A stretch of 64,000 nt of DNA from Heliocidaris erythrogramma (GCA_025617745.1 CM046870.1:6573618-6637617); one strand, 5' to 3'. Shown: positions 43,055-61,400, numbered from the stretch's first letter. The notes: generated from the letters alone by a model not told the origin. A program made the numbers and translations.

Positions 43055-46000
43055 ATCATATATTTTTGGTTCTCAATGTTATGTTTGTTGGAGTAAACAT
43101 TGATATTAATTTAAAATCATTGATAAACCCATTGCATGCATCTTGCATGGATACCATTTTGTGAGTTGGAATAATAAAGTACCCGGTAAGAAATCTTGAG
43201 TTCAGTCGCTTTCACTCCCAGCTCCCGGCTCCCAGGACTATGCAAGCCAGAATAATCAGGCATTTCAGGAGGAAAAAAGGATAGTGGCATAATCGTAAAT
43301 TGTGAATGTGGGGCTCGTTCCCTTCCAGTATTGTCACTCACCGGTAGAATTAACTGCAGGGAGCTCCACCGCCACTGCTGTTCGGCGGTGGCGGTCCGGT
43401 GGAGGGGGCACTCAATATATTGGACAGACAGGTATGTGCCGCTTTAACGACCCCACTTTTCAACGGCCAGTTGCCGTTCTCAAGATACCCACTTACTTTT
43501 AATTTCCGTTCCAAAGGCAAAGACCCTCGGAAATGCTCTGATCCTATTTTTTCCACTCAGCAAGCCAGTTCCTAGACCCTTTGTAGAGTAGTGCCATAGC
43601 TCTGTAGACCCTATATTTTGACCTACCCGGCAGTTCCTTAGACCCCCATTTCAGGGTTGACTGAGGCACACCCCATCAAAAAACATCCGAGTGCCCCCCC
43701 CCCCCCCCTTCCTTACTTTAGAACCCCATTTTAGTGTTGACTGAGGCACACCCCCATCAAAAAAAAATTGAGTGCCCTTTGCAGCTGAAATTCCAGAGCT
43801 GCTCTTTTAACCCAGAGTCCTGAATCATTAATGACATTGAATAGTAAAAGGTTGGCAGAAATGACAGGTGTCATGCACAAATGGTATTATCAACCAAAAT
43901 TCTGTTACTGATACACACAGATTTTGTGGCCCTCATTTTTTCAAAAACCTGAAAATCTAATCAAATATACACTAATTCAGGGCATTAATTTAAGAGCATT
44001 AATCACAGAAATTTTGACCTACCCGGCAGTTCCTTAGACCCCCATTTCACAGAACTCATCCCAAATAAATTTTATATCCTTTAACTAAATAATGTGAAAG
44101 TCTTATTCTGTCATAACTTGAGTTATTATTAATGATTAAAAGTGCAACTACTTTTAAGCAAACCCAAATATACTATGTAGGGTAGGCCTACCACACAATG
44201 CACTTCAAAGATTTGATTTAATTTCAAAGAAACAATGTACTAAAATCTTGTTTTGATCTTCATTTTCATTGCATCTTCAGAAAATCAAAACAGTGACAAA
44301 TTTTGACAAAAGTCAAAATGCTACAATTATTGGCAATCTCAAGGCAGTTGACAATGTTACAGAACATGCAACATGAATTTTGATGTTATTTTCTTAAAAT
44401 TTCCTGAGGGCATAATCATACACATGTATGTTCCAAAACTTTCATAGTAATTCAATGAAAGATTGACTATTGATAAAGTGCCAAGACTTGATAATAGATG
44501 ATGAAACGGTGGTGAAACAGCCCCTTCCCCCCCCCCCAATTGAAAAAAGGCTAACAACATCTATACAATTTACATAGAAAGTGAACACTTCACAAAAAGT
44601 ATCTCACTACTCTTTCCAGGAGATACATTTAGTGAAACTGCCAGAGTCCCTTGATGACCATTAATTCTGGATGATTTTAACACCACAATAATTTATTGAA
44701 ATTTGTGACATTCCTTATACATACACATGTAATCATGTGTATATCTATGTTTAATTTTGTATTTCCAACTTCCCAAATAATTGCTGTGCACAGGAGCAAG
44801 TTACTGAGAGATATACAGTGCATCCAAGAAAAAAAAAAAAACCTTAAAACAAAGGGCTACTATGACCAAACTATGTGCTCTATGACAAATATTTATCTTT
44901 TTCACATAAAACGGAAGTATTAAGCTTTTAAAAGATACCTTCACAGCATCCATCCATATAAGCTGTACCAGGCAGCATTATTTAGAAAATGACATGTTTA
45001 AAAGGAAATGGTACTTTACATTGTCATCTATCGTAAAAGTATGGTATAAAGGTCACATGAGGCATAAAATACGATTATGGCAATTTTCCCCCTCAGCCGT
45101 CAAGGTATCACCTGAAAGCATAATGCTCCAATTTAAGAAAAATAAAAAATATTGTCATTGTGCAGTTGTGCACATACTGTGGTCACGACAATCGTTTGTT
45201 TTAGGGTTTTGTTTTTTCTGAGACTCACTGTACAGTAAAGGGATCTAGTTCAATTATAATGAAATGTGACTTAATTATAATAAGTGCAAGACTATTTTTG
45301 TTTCTGGGAAATCGAAGAAGTGCAGATTGGGTGTTTTGTGGGGGTTGTTTGAACAATTCACAGCAGAGCACTACACATTTGACCTGCTCGCTATTGTTTT
45401 GCACATAATGTCAACGTAGTCGCAGGAAAGTTTACCTACCCAACGCTGTTGGGCGCCCTTCCCCATTAATGGCCACTTCGTTACATGAAAATAGGGGGAG
45501 TGTCCTATCTTCCCTTTTAAGATCTTTGCTTCAACCAACTCACTATTATGAGTTAGCTGACATGAAGATTGAATCTTAAGTTAGTGATGTGACTAGGATG
45601 TGTTAGCTAGCGATATGAGAGGATCACTTGTGATCGATTATAACCTTACTTATCCAGCGTCAATAACAAGCAGTCGTAAGTAGCTCTGGGAAGCCCCGTA
45701 GTTTCCAAAAAGGAGTTGTGGGGCCTATTTCACGAGTATGCCTAAATAGTATAATTTCAGATGTTTTCACAGTATCTACAACACATGCACTCTCATCAGA
45801 GGCATCGTTTCGTTCGCAATGGATAAAGCGTTGGAGGGGCAAGCATTGTTTGTGAACAGTGCTCTGCCCCTACAATGCTTTGTCTATGCCGAACAAATCA
45901 ACGTCTCTGACTATCATTAAGCCCAAATTATACTTCTAGTCATAGCTCCAACTTCCAAGTGGACAATTATGAAGTGACCAACACAAGGTACAATGTGATT

Positions 46001-46061
46001 CCACTTCATACTTTTCCTCCTATTTTTTTCTCATATTTTCCCTTCCTTATTCAGATTCATA
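43055..46061. other. Region upstream of IDI1, no gene recognised
   Basis: 43360-43400 has a GC-rich inverted word pair (CACCGCCACTGC, TTCGGCGGTGGCGG). 43590-44050 has repeated GACCTACCCGGCAGTTCCTT and CTGAGGCACACCCC words, and 43696-43710 is a C-run. 45719-45750 resembles the end of the 30024 MITE. A splice acceptor (TTATTCAG ending at 46054) precedes the IDI1 ATG, so a 5' untranslated exon, and the promoter, should lie upstream, but I could not place them. Confidence 0.4.
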
Positions 46062-49882
<3,821 letters not shown>

Positions 49883-50903
49883 TGTTATGTTCTAGTGCCG
49901 TTTTATATAGTTAATGAGAATAATGGTGTCATCAGGCACTTCTCAAGAGGTTTGCTGGGCAGCGCAATATTCTAACCTATCTGGTTTATCAGTTTGTTGG
50001 AGGAGACATATGAACTTTGCACAGATCGCGCAGCACATATGCAACATGTCAGTGCCAAGTGAGATTCTTGAAGGTACCCTCGAGCAGCCTGATAATGCCA
50101 TCCCTTTCAAACTGCCTAACATTCAAGAAAATCTTGTACCGGTGAGCCTTTGAAATATTGAATGAAAGACTGATTTTACCTCTAAATATATTGATCAATG
50201 AATTAAACAAGTCAGGTCATAATTAAATGGGAAGTACTGTGTCAAATACATTTTACACTGAAAGCAGTCCCATCACAAATATTTTGTTTTCTGTTTTAAA
50301 TTTGTTTTAATCGTTTTAGATTAAGTCCACAGGTTCATCAATCCGAACGTTTTAAAGTTTGTTGAATGTCATCTATACAAGGTTCGCGATTCTACATGTA
50401 AATGTTTGAAATTCTGAAAATAAAATTGGGTAAGTAAATTGGGGGGGGGGGGGAGGTTTGTAGTTCTGAAAAATAAAATGGAGTTTGAATGAACTGAATG
50501 ATGAGCACTTTTAATTTTCAGAGTGATGAACCCTGTTTCATTTTCAGTATTAGTATTACATTTTCAGAGTTATAAACAAATCTTCAAATAAACAAAATAA
50601 TCCCCTGCATTGTATAACATTTCCAGTGAGAAATTCATGTAGCATGTGGCAGTATTTTGTATTGATTGTAAAAATCAAAAATGTAAATTACGATTTAAGG
50701 ATTAGATACACCAAACTGTTGTATTATGTATCCAATAAATGCAGTAGCTCCTGTTTTTATTGTAATATGCTTTTTATCAGATATTCCTCAGCTGCTATCC
50801 TTCTTTGTCATAGATGGTTTTTCCGCGCATCATAGTGCATTACGTGTTAGTGTTTTTGAAAAAAAATATAACAAAAGTACAGAAAGATGTGTTACTGAAC
50901 AGA
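49883..50903. other. 3' flank of IDI1
   Basis: The 3' untranslated region is AT-rich. AATAAA at 50734-50739 is a candidate polyadenylation signal, though it is 850 bases from the stop. 50380-50590 is a decayed array with GTTCTGAAAA(A)TAAAATGG and its complement TTTCATTTTCAG, related to 32020 and 37030, and it holds a G-run. Confidence 0.5.
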
Positions 50904-51279
50904 TTTAAAGATAAAGTTGAGTCCTGGTCATGCAATTACATTATGAAAGAAACTGCCTCAAATCAAGTAGGAAAGGTTGATCATGTCTGCATAAGAATTG
51001 GTGTGTACTGATAAAAAATAAAAAAATAAAAATGATAAGAAATTGATCCAATCTCGCTGAAAAGCATGCATGCACTGCACACTCATGTGGTTTGAATGTT
51101 CTGCCCGAACATTTGAACTATTGCTCTTCATATATCGAATATGAGGGCATTTGAAGATCAATCCTTTTCAGGGGACATTTCTAGTTTCTGCTATGATGCT
51201 CTTCCAACCTGACATTAAAAAAATTAGAAAGCTCACAAATTATTTTTCACTTTTCCCAGAACTCAACCTTCCCTTTAAT
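50904..51279 (+). mobile_element. MITE, TTAAAGATAAAGTTGAGT family, copy 2
   Basis: The ends TTTAAAGATAAAGTTGAGTC and GAACTCAACCTTCCCTTTAA are inverted. The interior includes GTCTGCATAAGAATTGGTGT, GCATGCATGCACTGCACAC and TTTTCAGGGGACATTTCTAG. Uninterrupted, 376 bp. A minus-strand copy lies at 62375-62690. Confidence 0.85.
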
Positions 51280-51420
51280 TGGACAATTCATCATTTTTAT
51301 ACTGAATGAATGTAATGACACATGTATAAGGATATATCTTCCTTTCGTAAACATCCAGTCTACAATGAGGGAGTGTCTAGCTGTTAGGGGTGGACTTGAA
51401 ATCAGCCAAAGAGGAGCTTA

Positions 51421-51720
51421 AAGGGAAAGTGCACCTGGTATTTAGTTGAGTTAAATAAAAGCAGAAAAATGAAACAGATTAGCGAAAGTTTCAGCAAAAT
51501 CCATTTCGAAATAAGAAAGTTATGAATTTTGAAGTTGTTATCAATCAAACACAAATTGGCAACTCCTTGGCGTAACTTGCAAGCTCCTCTCCCATTTGCC
51601 CTGTACTTAAAATATAAATTTCCATTTTCTCTAAATATATTATTCAATCATACATGCACCCTAGCTATAATCATTGCAAATAATTGTGTTTTTACACACA
51701 ACCGATATGAAAAAGATCTA
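51421..51720 (+). repeat. Generic AAAGGGAAAGTGCACC-type repeat fragment
   Basis: Starts TTAAAGGGAAAGTGCACC, then GCGAAAGTTTCAGCAAAATCC, AAGAAAGTTATGAATTTTGA and ACAAATTGGCAACTC. Same general family as 29018, 52127 and 63325. The right end is unclear. Confidence 0.55.
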
Positions 51721-52126
51721 AATTCCTTTATCAATAACTGAGAAAATGAAATTTTCTGTTAATCAAATCAACTTAATACTGACCAGGGTGGACTTCCCTG
51801 TTAAGAGAAAGGTTGGAGAGAGAGAGAGAGAGATAAAGCTGGGGAGGGAGGGGGGGGGGGGAGAAGTGAGAGACTGTGAGTGAGGAAGTGAGTGAGACAG
51901 AGAAATAAAGAGATCGATATATATAGAGAGAATGAAGGGCAAAAATATGTATCATTAAGCCTACACCTACCGGTAATCTGGTAAACCCAGGGATGTACCT
52001 ACTCAAAAACATATATCCAGCAGGGGCACATATGAGGTTCTCTATTTATTTAGCCAACCTAGATCTGTCACGGCCCAGAGTTTCATCCCGAGCTACCCGT
52101 GTCTTAAAATGATGAAATTAAAAGGA

Positions 52127-52540
52127 AAATCCAACCTTTATGGCAAGTTGCTTTGAAAGAAAGAGGAAAAATCAGAGAAGTAGATTGGTGAAAGTTTGAA
52201 CGAAATCGGACAAGGAATAAGAAAGTTATGAATTTTTGAAAGTTGTAATCACTATGCATATGGGCATTTCAAATTGGCCAAATAGGTAATTTCACTGTGA
52301 TGTAGCTGTGGACAACTCCCCCATTCGCTCCAACACATAAAATGACTAAAATGTCACTTATTGCAAAATGATGTATTACTCGGTAAATCGACTCACCAAA
52401 TTGCCAATTTGAGATTTGCATAGATGTAGTGATTTCATTTTTCAAACATCCGTAACTTTCTTAGTCCTTGTCCGATTTCTTTCAAACTTTCACGATCCTG
52501 TTTTTCTTATTTTTCTGCTTTCACACAAACCCCAACTTTT
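52127..52540. mobile_element. Fold-back element, ~130-bp inverted arms
   Basis: Left-arm words TTGGTGAAAGTTTGAACGAA, ATCGGACAAGGAATAAGAAA and GTTATGAATTTTTGAAA face the right-arm complements TTTCAAACATCCGTAAC, TTTCTTAGTCCTTGTCCGAT and TCTTTCAAACTTTCACGAT. The arms are about 85 percent alike. The centre holds GATGTAGCTGTGGACAACTC. Confidence 0.75.
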
Positions 52541-55199
52541 CTCACTTTTTCCATTTATATCCCACCGAGGTCGGTGGTATATCCACGTATGACCAAATTT
52601 TATACGTGGAATATGCGCAAATTGTACGTAGTGGCTGTGTGACATAGCCTTTACCAAGGATGGATTGTCCTTTGGTCCCCCACCCCCTTGCCTTCCAAGT
52701 TGCCTTGAAAGTTCATTCAACCTGAATGAAGGCCTGTACAATAATTCTGTGAAAAATGATGTGAAATATTACCACTGACAGGAGTTTAATTCGGGGGATG
52801 GAATTGATGACAAGTCCTCCTGAAATTTTGATAAAAAAGGGGGAAAGTATTTAAATAACTTAATTAAGGCTTCATCACACTGTTGAGGATCTGAAGTGCT
52901 CTAGAATGAGAAGTTTTACAATTCAAAACGGTAAGTCAACTCGTTTGATCGTTCACCGCCCCCGAAATTGAAAGTCACAATAGACAGAAGTGATGACGAT
53001 TTCTAATAAAAGAAGAAAAGGGTAACAATTACTTTTAGGCTTAGACTTTGAATTACCCATGTGCATAAAATGGAAAGCGTCAAACTAGAAACGCAAAGAT
53101 TTTCTATATTATTTATAAAGAGGTGTCAAGAAGGGCGACTATTTTATGGTGCAGAGTCGTCTTATTTCTGGAAGGGCGTGGATACACCCATTCATTTTAA
53201 ATTATTTATATGCGAGTATAATTATTGCGGTCTGGCGCTCTTGATATTTAAAAAAAATATTCTTATGGTCTCAGCCAAGGCACCTCCTTCTTGCCCCTAT
53301 CAAAAACGCTATAGTGGCCCCGATTATTATGGAGGTGTGTTAATATACATTATGATTTCTCACCATTGTTTGTATAATGATGATTTTTATTATTTATAAT
53401 ATTATTTATATTATTTATATTATTTCTTCTTTATTATATACTGCAGGTTTGGCCTGTACAATTATGCAAAACTGCTTTTCAAAGGCGCACTGCAGTTTTA
53501 ACAAATCATTCTATTATGAAATTACAAAATATATAACAAGAAGCTCATATGGTAAATTGCAATAATGGAGAGTGAATAAATGGTACTATAAAATGTAATG
53601 TTTTAATAGTAATGATATAATTCCATTTAGTGAAGATTTAAAGCTTTGCATAGTTTTGTAAAACTTTATGAATGGATATTTATTACACGCCGGGTTAAAC
53701 GTCTGAGCATTACCAGGGAGTGCGTTAAACAAACTGGCTCCTTATGCAAAGGAATTTCTTTCATATTCTGACCTTTGGCGGGGTATATATACATGGTACA
53801 GTGTTACTGCATAAAACAACCAAAATATTAAACAATTTACAAGCAAAACCAGCAAAGTTCCATATGCCTTTAAAGTTTCAAGAGCGAAATGGGGAGGGGG
53901 GGGGGGGGAGGGCGAGGATGAATGGAACACTCCCCCCCCCCACACACACACACACACCCTCACACACTGCACACACACTAAAATGGATAATTATGCCGGT
54001 GTACGCTCGTGGGGGAACATTAAGAAAATTAATTATGAAACACAAAAAACGGATTATTTTAACATACAGCGAAAGAAGAACCACCATGACTTCATAATAT
54101 TGGAAAAACGAGTATGAGAATGAGAAAGGGCCTTTTAAGGAGAGGACGAAGCTGAATAAACTGATAAATAACAGAAGCTCCTTTCAAGATGTTATTCTTT
54201 AAAATGCCTCCTCCAACTATACTATTTTGTAGTACGATGAATATAATCACGAAGTCACTTGAGGTGGTAAATCTGATCTTCATAAAGTGAGTGTGAAAGA
54301 TGTACATAACTTTCCGGTTTGAAAATATATAGTATCCAGGGGCGGCGATCCGGGGGGCGGGGGACACGTCCCCGCGGAAAATTTTCTAGGGGATTATCCC
54401 CCCAGGACATTTTGAAAACTGTACAGCAAACTACTAAATGAGTCTGCAACACCCTGTTTTTGGTTTTAAGTGCTATAAAATGCAAACTTTCACTATTCAA
54501 AATCGGAAACTCTCTCGCTCGGTCGCTATACGCTCTATTGCATACTAATGCACGTACTTACAAAGTAAGGTATAGTGCAGAAGATTTCATGCTAAGCAGT
54601 CTCGCCCCCGCCCTGGCCGTGAAAAGAAATCGCTGCCCCTGGCAGTATCTGGCATGTTCACCCACCAATGCACTATTTAAAAAAGTGAACAAAAATGTTA
54701 CCAAATAATGATGATAAAGTAATGGTTATAGATTATAAAAGGTTTTAGGAGTGGGTCACGTTTGTCGGATTACGATAACGTGATTATCAATTAAATATAC
54801 ATTTTATGGCGGGTACGTGTGAGCATATTCGTGTCTGTTATTAAATAGTTGGGCAGCTCTAAGGTATACCTTCCATAAAATATCTCCTTTGCGTTGTGAC
54901 CCACGCTTTCTTTATACCATATACCTTAATTACATGTATGTTATGTTTTAAAGAAAGAAAAATAAGACATAACCCTTGAAATCCAATAAAAGTAAAGAAA
55001 TTAAGCCGTTCCTATTTCTAAATGAAATCGATTTTCAGGTAAATAAGTCAGATGTAAATAATATCAAAGTCCAATCATTTATCCCATACGTGCATCAATC
55101 TTGAATAGTTTTTGCAAAATGTATTATTATATCATTATTGAATTTGCAGATATAAAATCTTTTGACTGTGGTATATAATAGAGTACTTTGATAATAAGA
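52541..55199. other. No gene recognised
   Basis: 52555-52620 has a short inverted pair (CCACGTATGACCAAATTTTATACGTGG). 53375-53430 is an ATT-rich microsatellite. 53885-53960 has a G-run, a C-run and (CA)n. No coding exon or element with clear ends was found. Confidence 0.4.
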
Positions 55200-55960
55200 T
55201 TATTGTTTAGTTTAGTTAGTTTAGTTTAGTTTATTTATTCATCTTTCTTTAACATTTTACATAAATACATTGCCTTTAGGTACATAGAAACACGACAATT
55301 TGTGATACAGAATTTTTCAAAAAGATACACAAGTAAAGAAAGACGAGGAGACCTTGGTAAAAAGCAAAGCTTGTAGTAGTAAGGTCTCCTCAGCACAGGT
55401 ATTACAAAGTAGTTACATAGCAAAAGATTAATTGTACTTAATTAATTCCTATTCTAGGTAAGTAAAAAACAGAGGGTAAATACAAGTTGTAAAATAAGTC
55501 AAAAATATATACAGTATATACATGAGGTGAGGGTATAGGGGAGGGCTTTACATAACAAGACGAGATAGTATGAGAGGGAAAAAAGAGAAGGGGGAAAGAT
55601 ACATTCAAGAAGGAAAAGATACAGAAAACTGACGGGTACACCACACGACAAAAACAAGAAACAGAGGGATTAAAGGCTGACAACTGCAATATGTGGACAA
55701 GAAAAAAAAAAAATTACATTTAAATGTTACAACCGTACCCTATGAGTCATGGTAATTATTTAAAAGATAACCCTTAAGTTTATGCTTAAATACAGATTGG
55801 CTAACAGAGTGCTTAATGTTAGCGTCAAGGGAGTTCCAGAATCTGCTTTGATAAATATGAGCTTCAAAATTGCACGAACCTTTGCAGAAATGCGTAAAAT
55901 GAGAAGAAATAACATCATTCATTATTGCGTATATTACGTGCAGACGCTAGTGTTTTTTTT
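55200..55960 (-). pseudogene. CR1/Jockey-type LINE 3' end
   Basis: On the minus strand the frame at 55740-55922 gives SRFWNSLDANIKHS, VFKHKLKGYLLNNY, matching the usual LINE tail (FWNSL...I..S.S...FK..LK.YLL). It ends in a (CTAAA)n-like tail at about 55200-55236. Only the 3' end is kept; the 5' part is missing. Confidence 0.75.
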
Positions 55961-56332
55961 ATAGATTAGTTACAGATTGCTTATTCACGAATATCAACTT
56001 TTTTATACCGTTTCCATAGCAACGTACGTTTTTATATGACCATAACTTCAATTGATTCAAATATTATTTGAAATCAAATGGGCAGCTTGAAATTAGTTAG
56101 ATGCTTTACCAATTGTTTTCATGTTGTTAAAAAACGAATTATATACTAAATTTGAGTATTTATTTGTTACCATGGTACGTAACGGTCCTAGCGGTCACAT
56201 CTGATTGATTAATTACAGGGTCCCACAAATATCAGCACTTTTTCTTACTTTTTCCATAGCAATTTTGTTAACAAGAACGAGACCTAAAGTGACTGGGATT
56301 TTGGTTGCAATTGAGTGAGCAGCTTGAAATTT

Positions 56333-57900
56333 ATTATATTTTTATTTATTTATTTATTTATTTATTTATTCCTGCATGTTTCACAATAATCAGTTTCATA
56401 CATACAAACTTTGAAAATAGAAACACACAGAGGTCTGGCAATATAAGCTGGACGCTTGAAGTGTTGCCATACCTAAGATCTTACATATTTCATACATTCT
56501 TAAAAGTAAACATAGATTAATAGATTAAATAAAAAAAAAAAGTGCATAATACACTATATACAGATACAAATACAGATAAAGAATAAGATTGAAATCTCTA
56601 CAGTACGTTCTAGAGCGAAAAGAGGGAGAGAAGAAAACGTAAGACAAGCAAGAGAGAGGGGGGAGGGAGAGAGAGAGAGAGAGAGGCGGGGGGGTGGGAA
56701 GATGCCCTAATCAACAATACCACTGCGCATAATTACATATCATGGCAAATTATACATGTATACATATTATATAGAATGTATACAATCATAATATAATTAA
56801 GTACACGCTATGTTCAGGGGAATTAACAACCAACTAATAGAACAAATATCTTAAATAAAAATGTTTGCAATGAGCATGCGCTTGACTGCATTTTTAAAAG
56901 AGTAAATTGTAGGCAAATTACGTGTTTCAATTAGCAAAGAATTCCAAACGTCTGGACCAGTATATCTCACTGATTTATGTGCCAATACTGTGCGTGGATT
57001 AAACAAGTGCAAGTTTGCCGCTTGTCTCGTCGAATAAGAGTGAATAGCATTGTTTTCCATGAACATGGAAGAAAACGAGGCAGGTAAAACATTAGTACTA
57101 TACGATACATAAATAAAGAGGTTTGAAGAAAATTAATTTCACCGACTTTAAGGCATTTAAACCTAGCAAACAGGCGATCTGTGTGTTCACGATAACCAAC
57201 CCCAGCACAAATTCTTAAAGCTTTTTTTTTGTAACAGATGAATGTCACTTGTTACACTCTTTGACACTGCCCATAGAATATTACAATAAGAAATATATGG
57301 CAAAAACAAGGTATTATATATCATCAATAATATTCTGTCAGACACAAGATATCTTACTCTATATAAAATCCCAATACTCCGAGAAATTGGAGACATTAGG
57401 CCTATACTGTTCCGGTGGTCATCCCAGTCTAGCTTCTCATTAATATGAACACCCAGGAACTTAGTACAAACCTTCCTCTCCAATTCCACATCATCCAGTC
57501 TAACTACTAATTGTTGCTCATTGCAAATCTTCCTTCCCTTAAAATGAATATACATGTAGTTTGTTTTTGATACATTTAAAGCTAACAAGTTACTTCGAAA
57601 CCATTGCGTTAACTTAGGAAGCTCAATATTAATTCTAGTCTTGACTGTGTGTATATCACGGTGAGAGAGTAAAACGCTTGTATCATCTGCGAATAATATA
57701 TATTGCAAGGCTGTAGATGCATTACATATATCATTAACATATATAAGAAACAATAGAGGCCCTACTAATAGAACCTTGAGGGACACCACTTTTTAAAACA
57801 AGAATATCATAGTTTACAGAATTATGACATATATATTGTCTTCTGTTAGATAAATAACTAGAAAACCATCGCAGAGCGATACCCCGTACACCATAATAGA
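56333..57900 (-). pseudogene. CR1/Jockey-type LINE, reverse transcriptase half
   Basis: Minus-strand frames carry GVRGIALRWFSSYLSNRRQY, LKSGVPQGS, GPLLFLIYVNDI, the catalytic ILFADDTSVLLS, LNVSKTNYM, CTKFLGVHINEKLDW and, further down, RQAANLHLFNPRT, GPDVWNSL. These are the reverse transcriptase palm, thumb and C terminus of a non-LTR element. Frame changes lie near 57775 (after VPQGS) and near 57200 and 57020, and the 5' end is cut at 57902 by a MITE. The tail at 56333-56369 is (AATA)n. Confidence 0.85.
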
Positions 57901-57901
57901 C

Positions 57902-58034
57902 AGTGGCGGATCCAGGGGGGGGGGGGCACAGCCGGCCCGTGCCCCCCCCCCCTTTTGGAAGAGAAGTATGAATTTTTACCATAGACGATCCGCCATTTTC
58001 TCGATTGTGCCCCCCCCCCCTTTTTGAGTGAAGA

Positions 58035-58068
<34 letters not shown>

Positions 58069-58215
58069 TGTCAAGGGATTATGGAGGGAAACTGGACCCC
58101 ATAACCCCTTACTGAGCGATTTTTAAAGGATTGGCGAAAAAAATTTTTTGTCCCATGGGTGCCTATATGCTATGACCATGTAGCATGCAATACCCCCAAA
58201 TGCCCCCCCAAATTA
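57902..58215. mobile_element. MITE, GGCGGATCCAGG family, second copy
   Basis: Starts GTGGCGGATCCAGGGGG, then GCCCGTGCC, a C-run, TTTTGGAAGAGAAGTATGAA, CATAGACGATCCGCCATTTT, poly-T, GCTTGTCAAGGGATTATGGA and TTGGCGAAAAAAA, in the order found at 27168-27530. The right end is lost or diverged. It truncates the LINE at 57900. Confidence 0.75.
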
Positions 58216-58419
58216 GAGATCGATGTTAAAGATCTATGTAGTACCATATAGCTATGTAAACAAATGCGAAAATCACATGACATTAACAATTCGTCACGCA
58301 CCAGTACAGTGGCAGTACCTCAGACACAGCTAGCTAGCTCGAGGCCGGCTGCACATTTGCATAGTACAGGGACATTTTCATCGGCCCAAACAACTACAAA
58401 GGCTTTATTTATTGCAACG

Positions 58420-61400
58420 ATGTCATCTCATCAAAGATATAGAATCATATGTTTATGCCTTGTGGTTGTCGTTGGCATTAAACATGTTGAAAGCGACGCA
58501 ACATGCATTGGTCTAGTCGGATCTCCAAAGAAGTGCGCCTGCACATACACTGACGGGAGCACAAAGAAACAGATTGATTTCACTCCACTGGGCAAAAATA
58601 ACGGCGAGCCAGCGTAAGTACATGTAGAAAGTATTGGGGAGGCGGGGGAGGCGGGGGGGGGGGGGGGGGGGGGGGGTCTTCTTCTTCTTCTAGATGGGTA
58701 CAGTCCACCATCTGGTGTATAACTATAAAAAGACAACAGCTAAAATACAGCATTCCCCTTCTACCTCGGCCTCGAAAGTCAAAAAATGTTATAAAACTCC
58801 TCCAAACAGATTTTTCAGTCTACTGTCAATTGTCATGACTGTGTAAGTTGTAGTTGTAGTTGTAGAAGTTCTTGCAATTGTTCTTGGTAATTGTATCTTT
58901 TGTGAATGTCCACGGTGTGCCACAGGGCGTCCTAGTACTTATAGAACTTGGACTACCCATGCAAGGTAAGATTTGTGTAGTCCCATATATACAAGTTACA
59001 CATGCAAGGTAAAAAAACCTGATCACACCTGCCGATTTTTTTCTTTCTTTTTATTCATTCAATTTTTACAATCGAGTGTGTTAATACAAGAACTTGAGTA
59101 GAGAATGCAAATTTCCAATAGGGCAATGAAATGCATGGTCAGCGATTGAATGAGGACAGGGTAGGCGTTTCCCTTGAAAATGTTTGGCCGGGTTGCCCAA
59201 AATATGAGATTTGATGAAAAACTTGTCCGAAAGATGAATAAACCTAAACTCCAAAGAAATGCGAGAAAAGTATTCATATTTAGGTCATACTTTTAAATAA
59301 TATGCTTTGGCGATAAAAAGATGTTCTGAAATGAAAAGTTCCAAACAACAAAGCTAATTTCTCAAAATGATGAATGCTATCTACATGTACTAAGGAAAGC
59401 ACAGTTTTTGTACTGAAAAATGCAAAATCTTCTTATGCAAGTTTGTGCTGTGTGTGTGTGTGGTGGGGGGTGGGGGTGAGTGTGTGTGTGTGTAAGTGGG
59501 GGCGAGATTTATGATAATAGTCCATTCCCCTCTCGGTTGTTAAAGCTTCCTTGAAAGTCGCACCCCCTGGTTATGAAAAGAAATTGTCGTCCCTGGCCAG
59601 GGGTGTAACCCTTCACCGGTACACTGTTAAAAAAAAAATTATACCGCTTTTTTATTATTCAGTGTTCGCAAGTATGTATTTTTACTCTCTCTCTCTCCTA
59701 AAAATCCTCTCTCACATTTATGTGAGATAATGTTTGCTGAGTTGGTGAGCATGAAAAGAGGCTCAGAGGTGGGAGTCTAACGCTGTAGGCGTGTGACTTG
59801 CTAGGTCTGCAGTGACACTGTCTACCGTGAATATATATATATTGCCATTTAGAATATCATCAGCAATTCAGCATATGTTTTGAAGGTGTACGGGTTCTGT
59901 GAGTGGGTGGGACCTTCATTGTTATCGCTAATTCGTGATGATATTTAGGTGGTTGCCTTTTGAAGATCCTAATGTATGGATGTTACATGTACATCTCCTG
60001 TGTTTAAGTGTATGTGTATATGTATATGTTTCTCAAGTCTGTATTTTCTATGTATACCTGCCACTCTCCAAATGGATAGTGGACCTGGTAATGTATGTTG
60101 AAGATTTTCTTGAATAAAGAAATGATTTTCACATAGTCCACTCACCCAATGTATGACAAGGTTGTAGGGTGTACATTCCTTTTGATCATTAACCAATTAT
60201 GGTCATGGTGAAAAATACATAATTTGCTGCCCCCTACTGCTAACTACTGCATACAAATAAACAAATGCAGATTTCCCCTCTCCTCAAAGTGTGGGCAGCC
60301 CACTGATTCTTGAAATTCTATAAAAATTTCCTGTATTTATGGTTTGGATGGTCACCAAAGAAGAGGGGATTTCAAAGACAACTTGCTAGTACTTTGTAAG
60401 TAGGATTTTAATTTTCATACTTACAGTCTTGTATTTTTGATGTCCTATTGCCACAGATTATTGAGTAGCAACTTAGTCACCAGCTGTTAATCCTCAATGA
60501 CCTACGAGGGGTAAAGTGGCATGTCTTTGTGAATGTTGAAAAAACTTATCGGCTTAATACAGTGACCAACCACTTCCCATAGGCAATGTGACAATATTTT
60601 GCTGAAATTACAAGATACATGTATGAAAAGGTCTGGGCCCCATTTTATAAAACTTATTGTCAATATTTCAGTAGCTTATAACTATTATTGTAACTTGTCA
60701 TAGATATCAAGTTTTATGAAACGGGGCCCTGGACAGTGTTTATTTTTTTATAAAATGTATACAGGGAAATTAAATCATTATAATCATTGTTTGAGATGAT
60801 ACCATTGATATAATTTTTTATTTCACCTTTCAGATTTCCATACACGGATGCATCAGATGATTACAAGTATGCATACAACCCATGCTTTGCCTTTTCAGAC
60901 CAGTATTGTCAGAATACAGCAGTAAGTATCTGAAAAGCCGTCAGTATGGCTTCATTTTCGTTTATAAAAAGGCTAAACAAAAGCAGTGTTTCCCAACCAA
61001 ACATTGGCAGTGGGAGGGGATGGGGCTACTGTGGGTTACAGCTGGACTTGTGTCTATATTAAAGTTAAAGTACAGTTTTTGGTAAGGCCCCCTAGCCTTT
61101 CTTTTTGTCACATTTTTAAAAATACTTTAATGGATAAGTAGCAAGAGACAGTCATTTGCAAAAGGACGGAGGAGCAATTGTCGCAGGAGCAAATGTTGTG
61201 TCTCTGATATTTTATCTGTAATGCAGCTTGGCACAAAAAAAACCCACTTGCAAGATGACTGGGACAGGTTCATAGGCCCCACCTCTCCCCCGAAGTGATC
61301 TGTCATCAAGAACACTACTCTGACAGTCTGAATGACAAATTAGCTGGAGGATTGGGTGCAGCAAGACTGCAGTGCACAAATATTGCCAAAACGTAGTTGT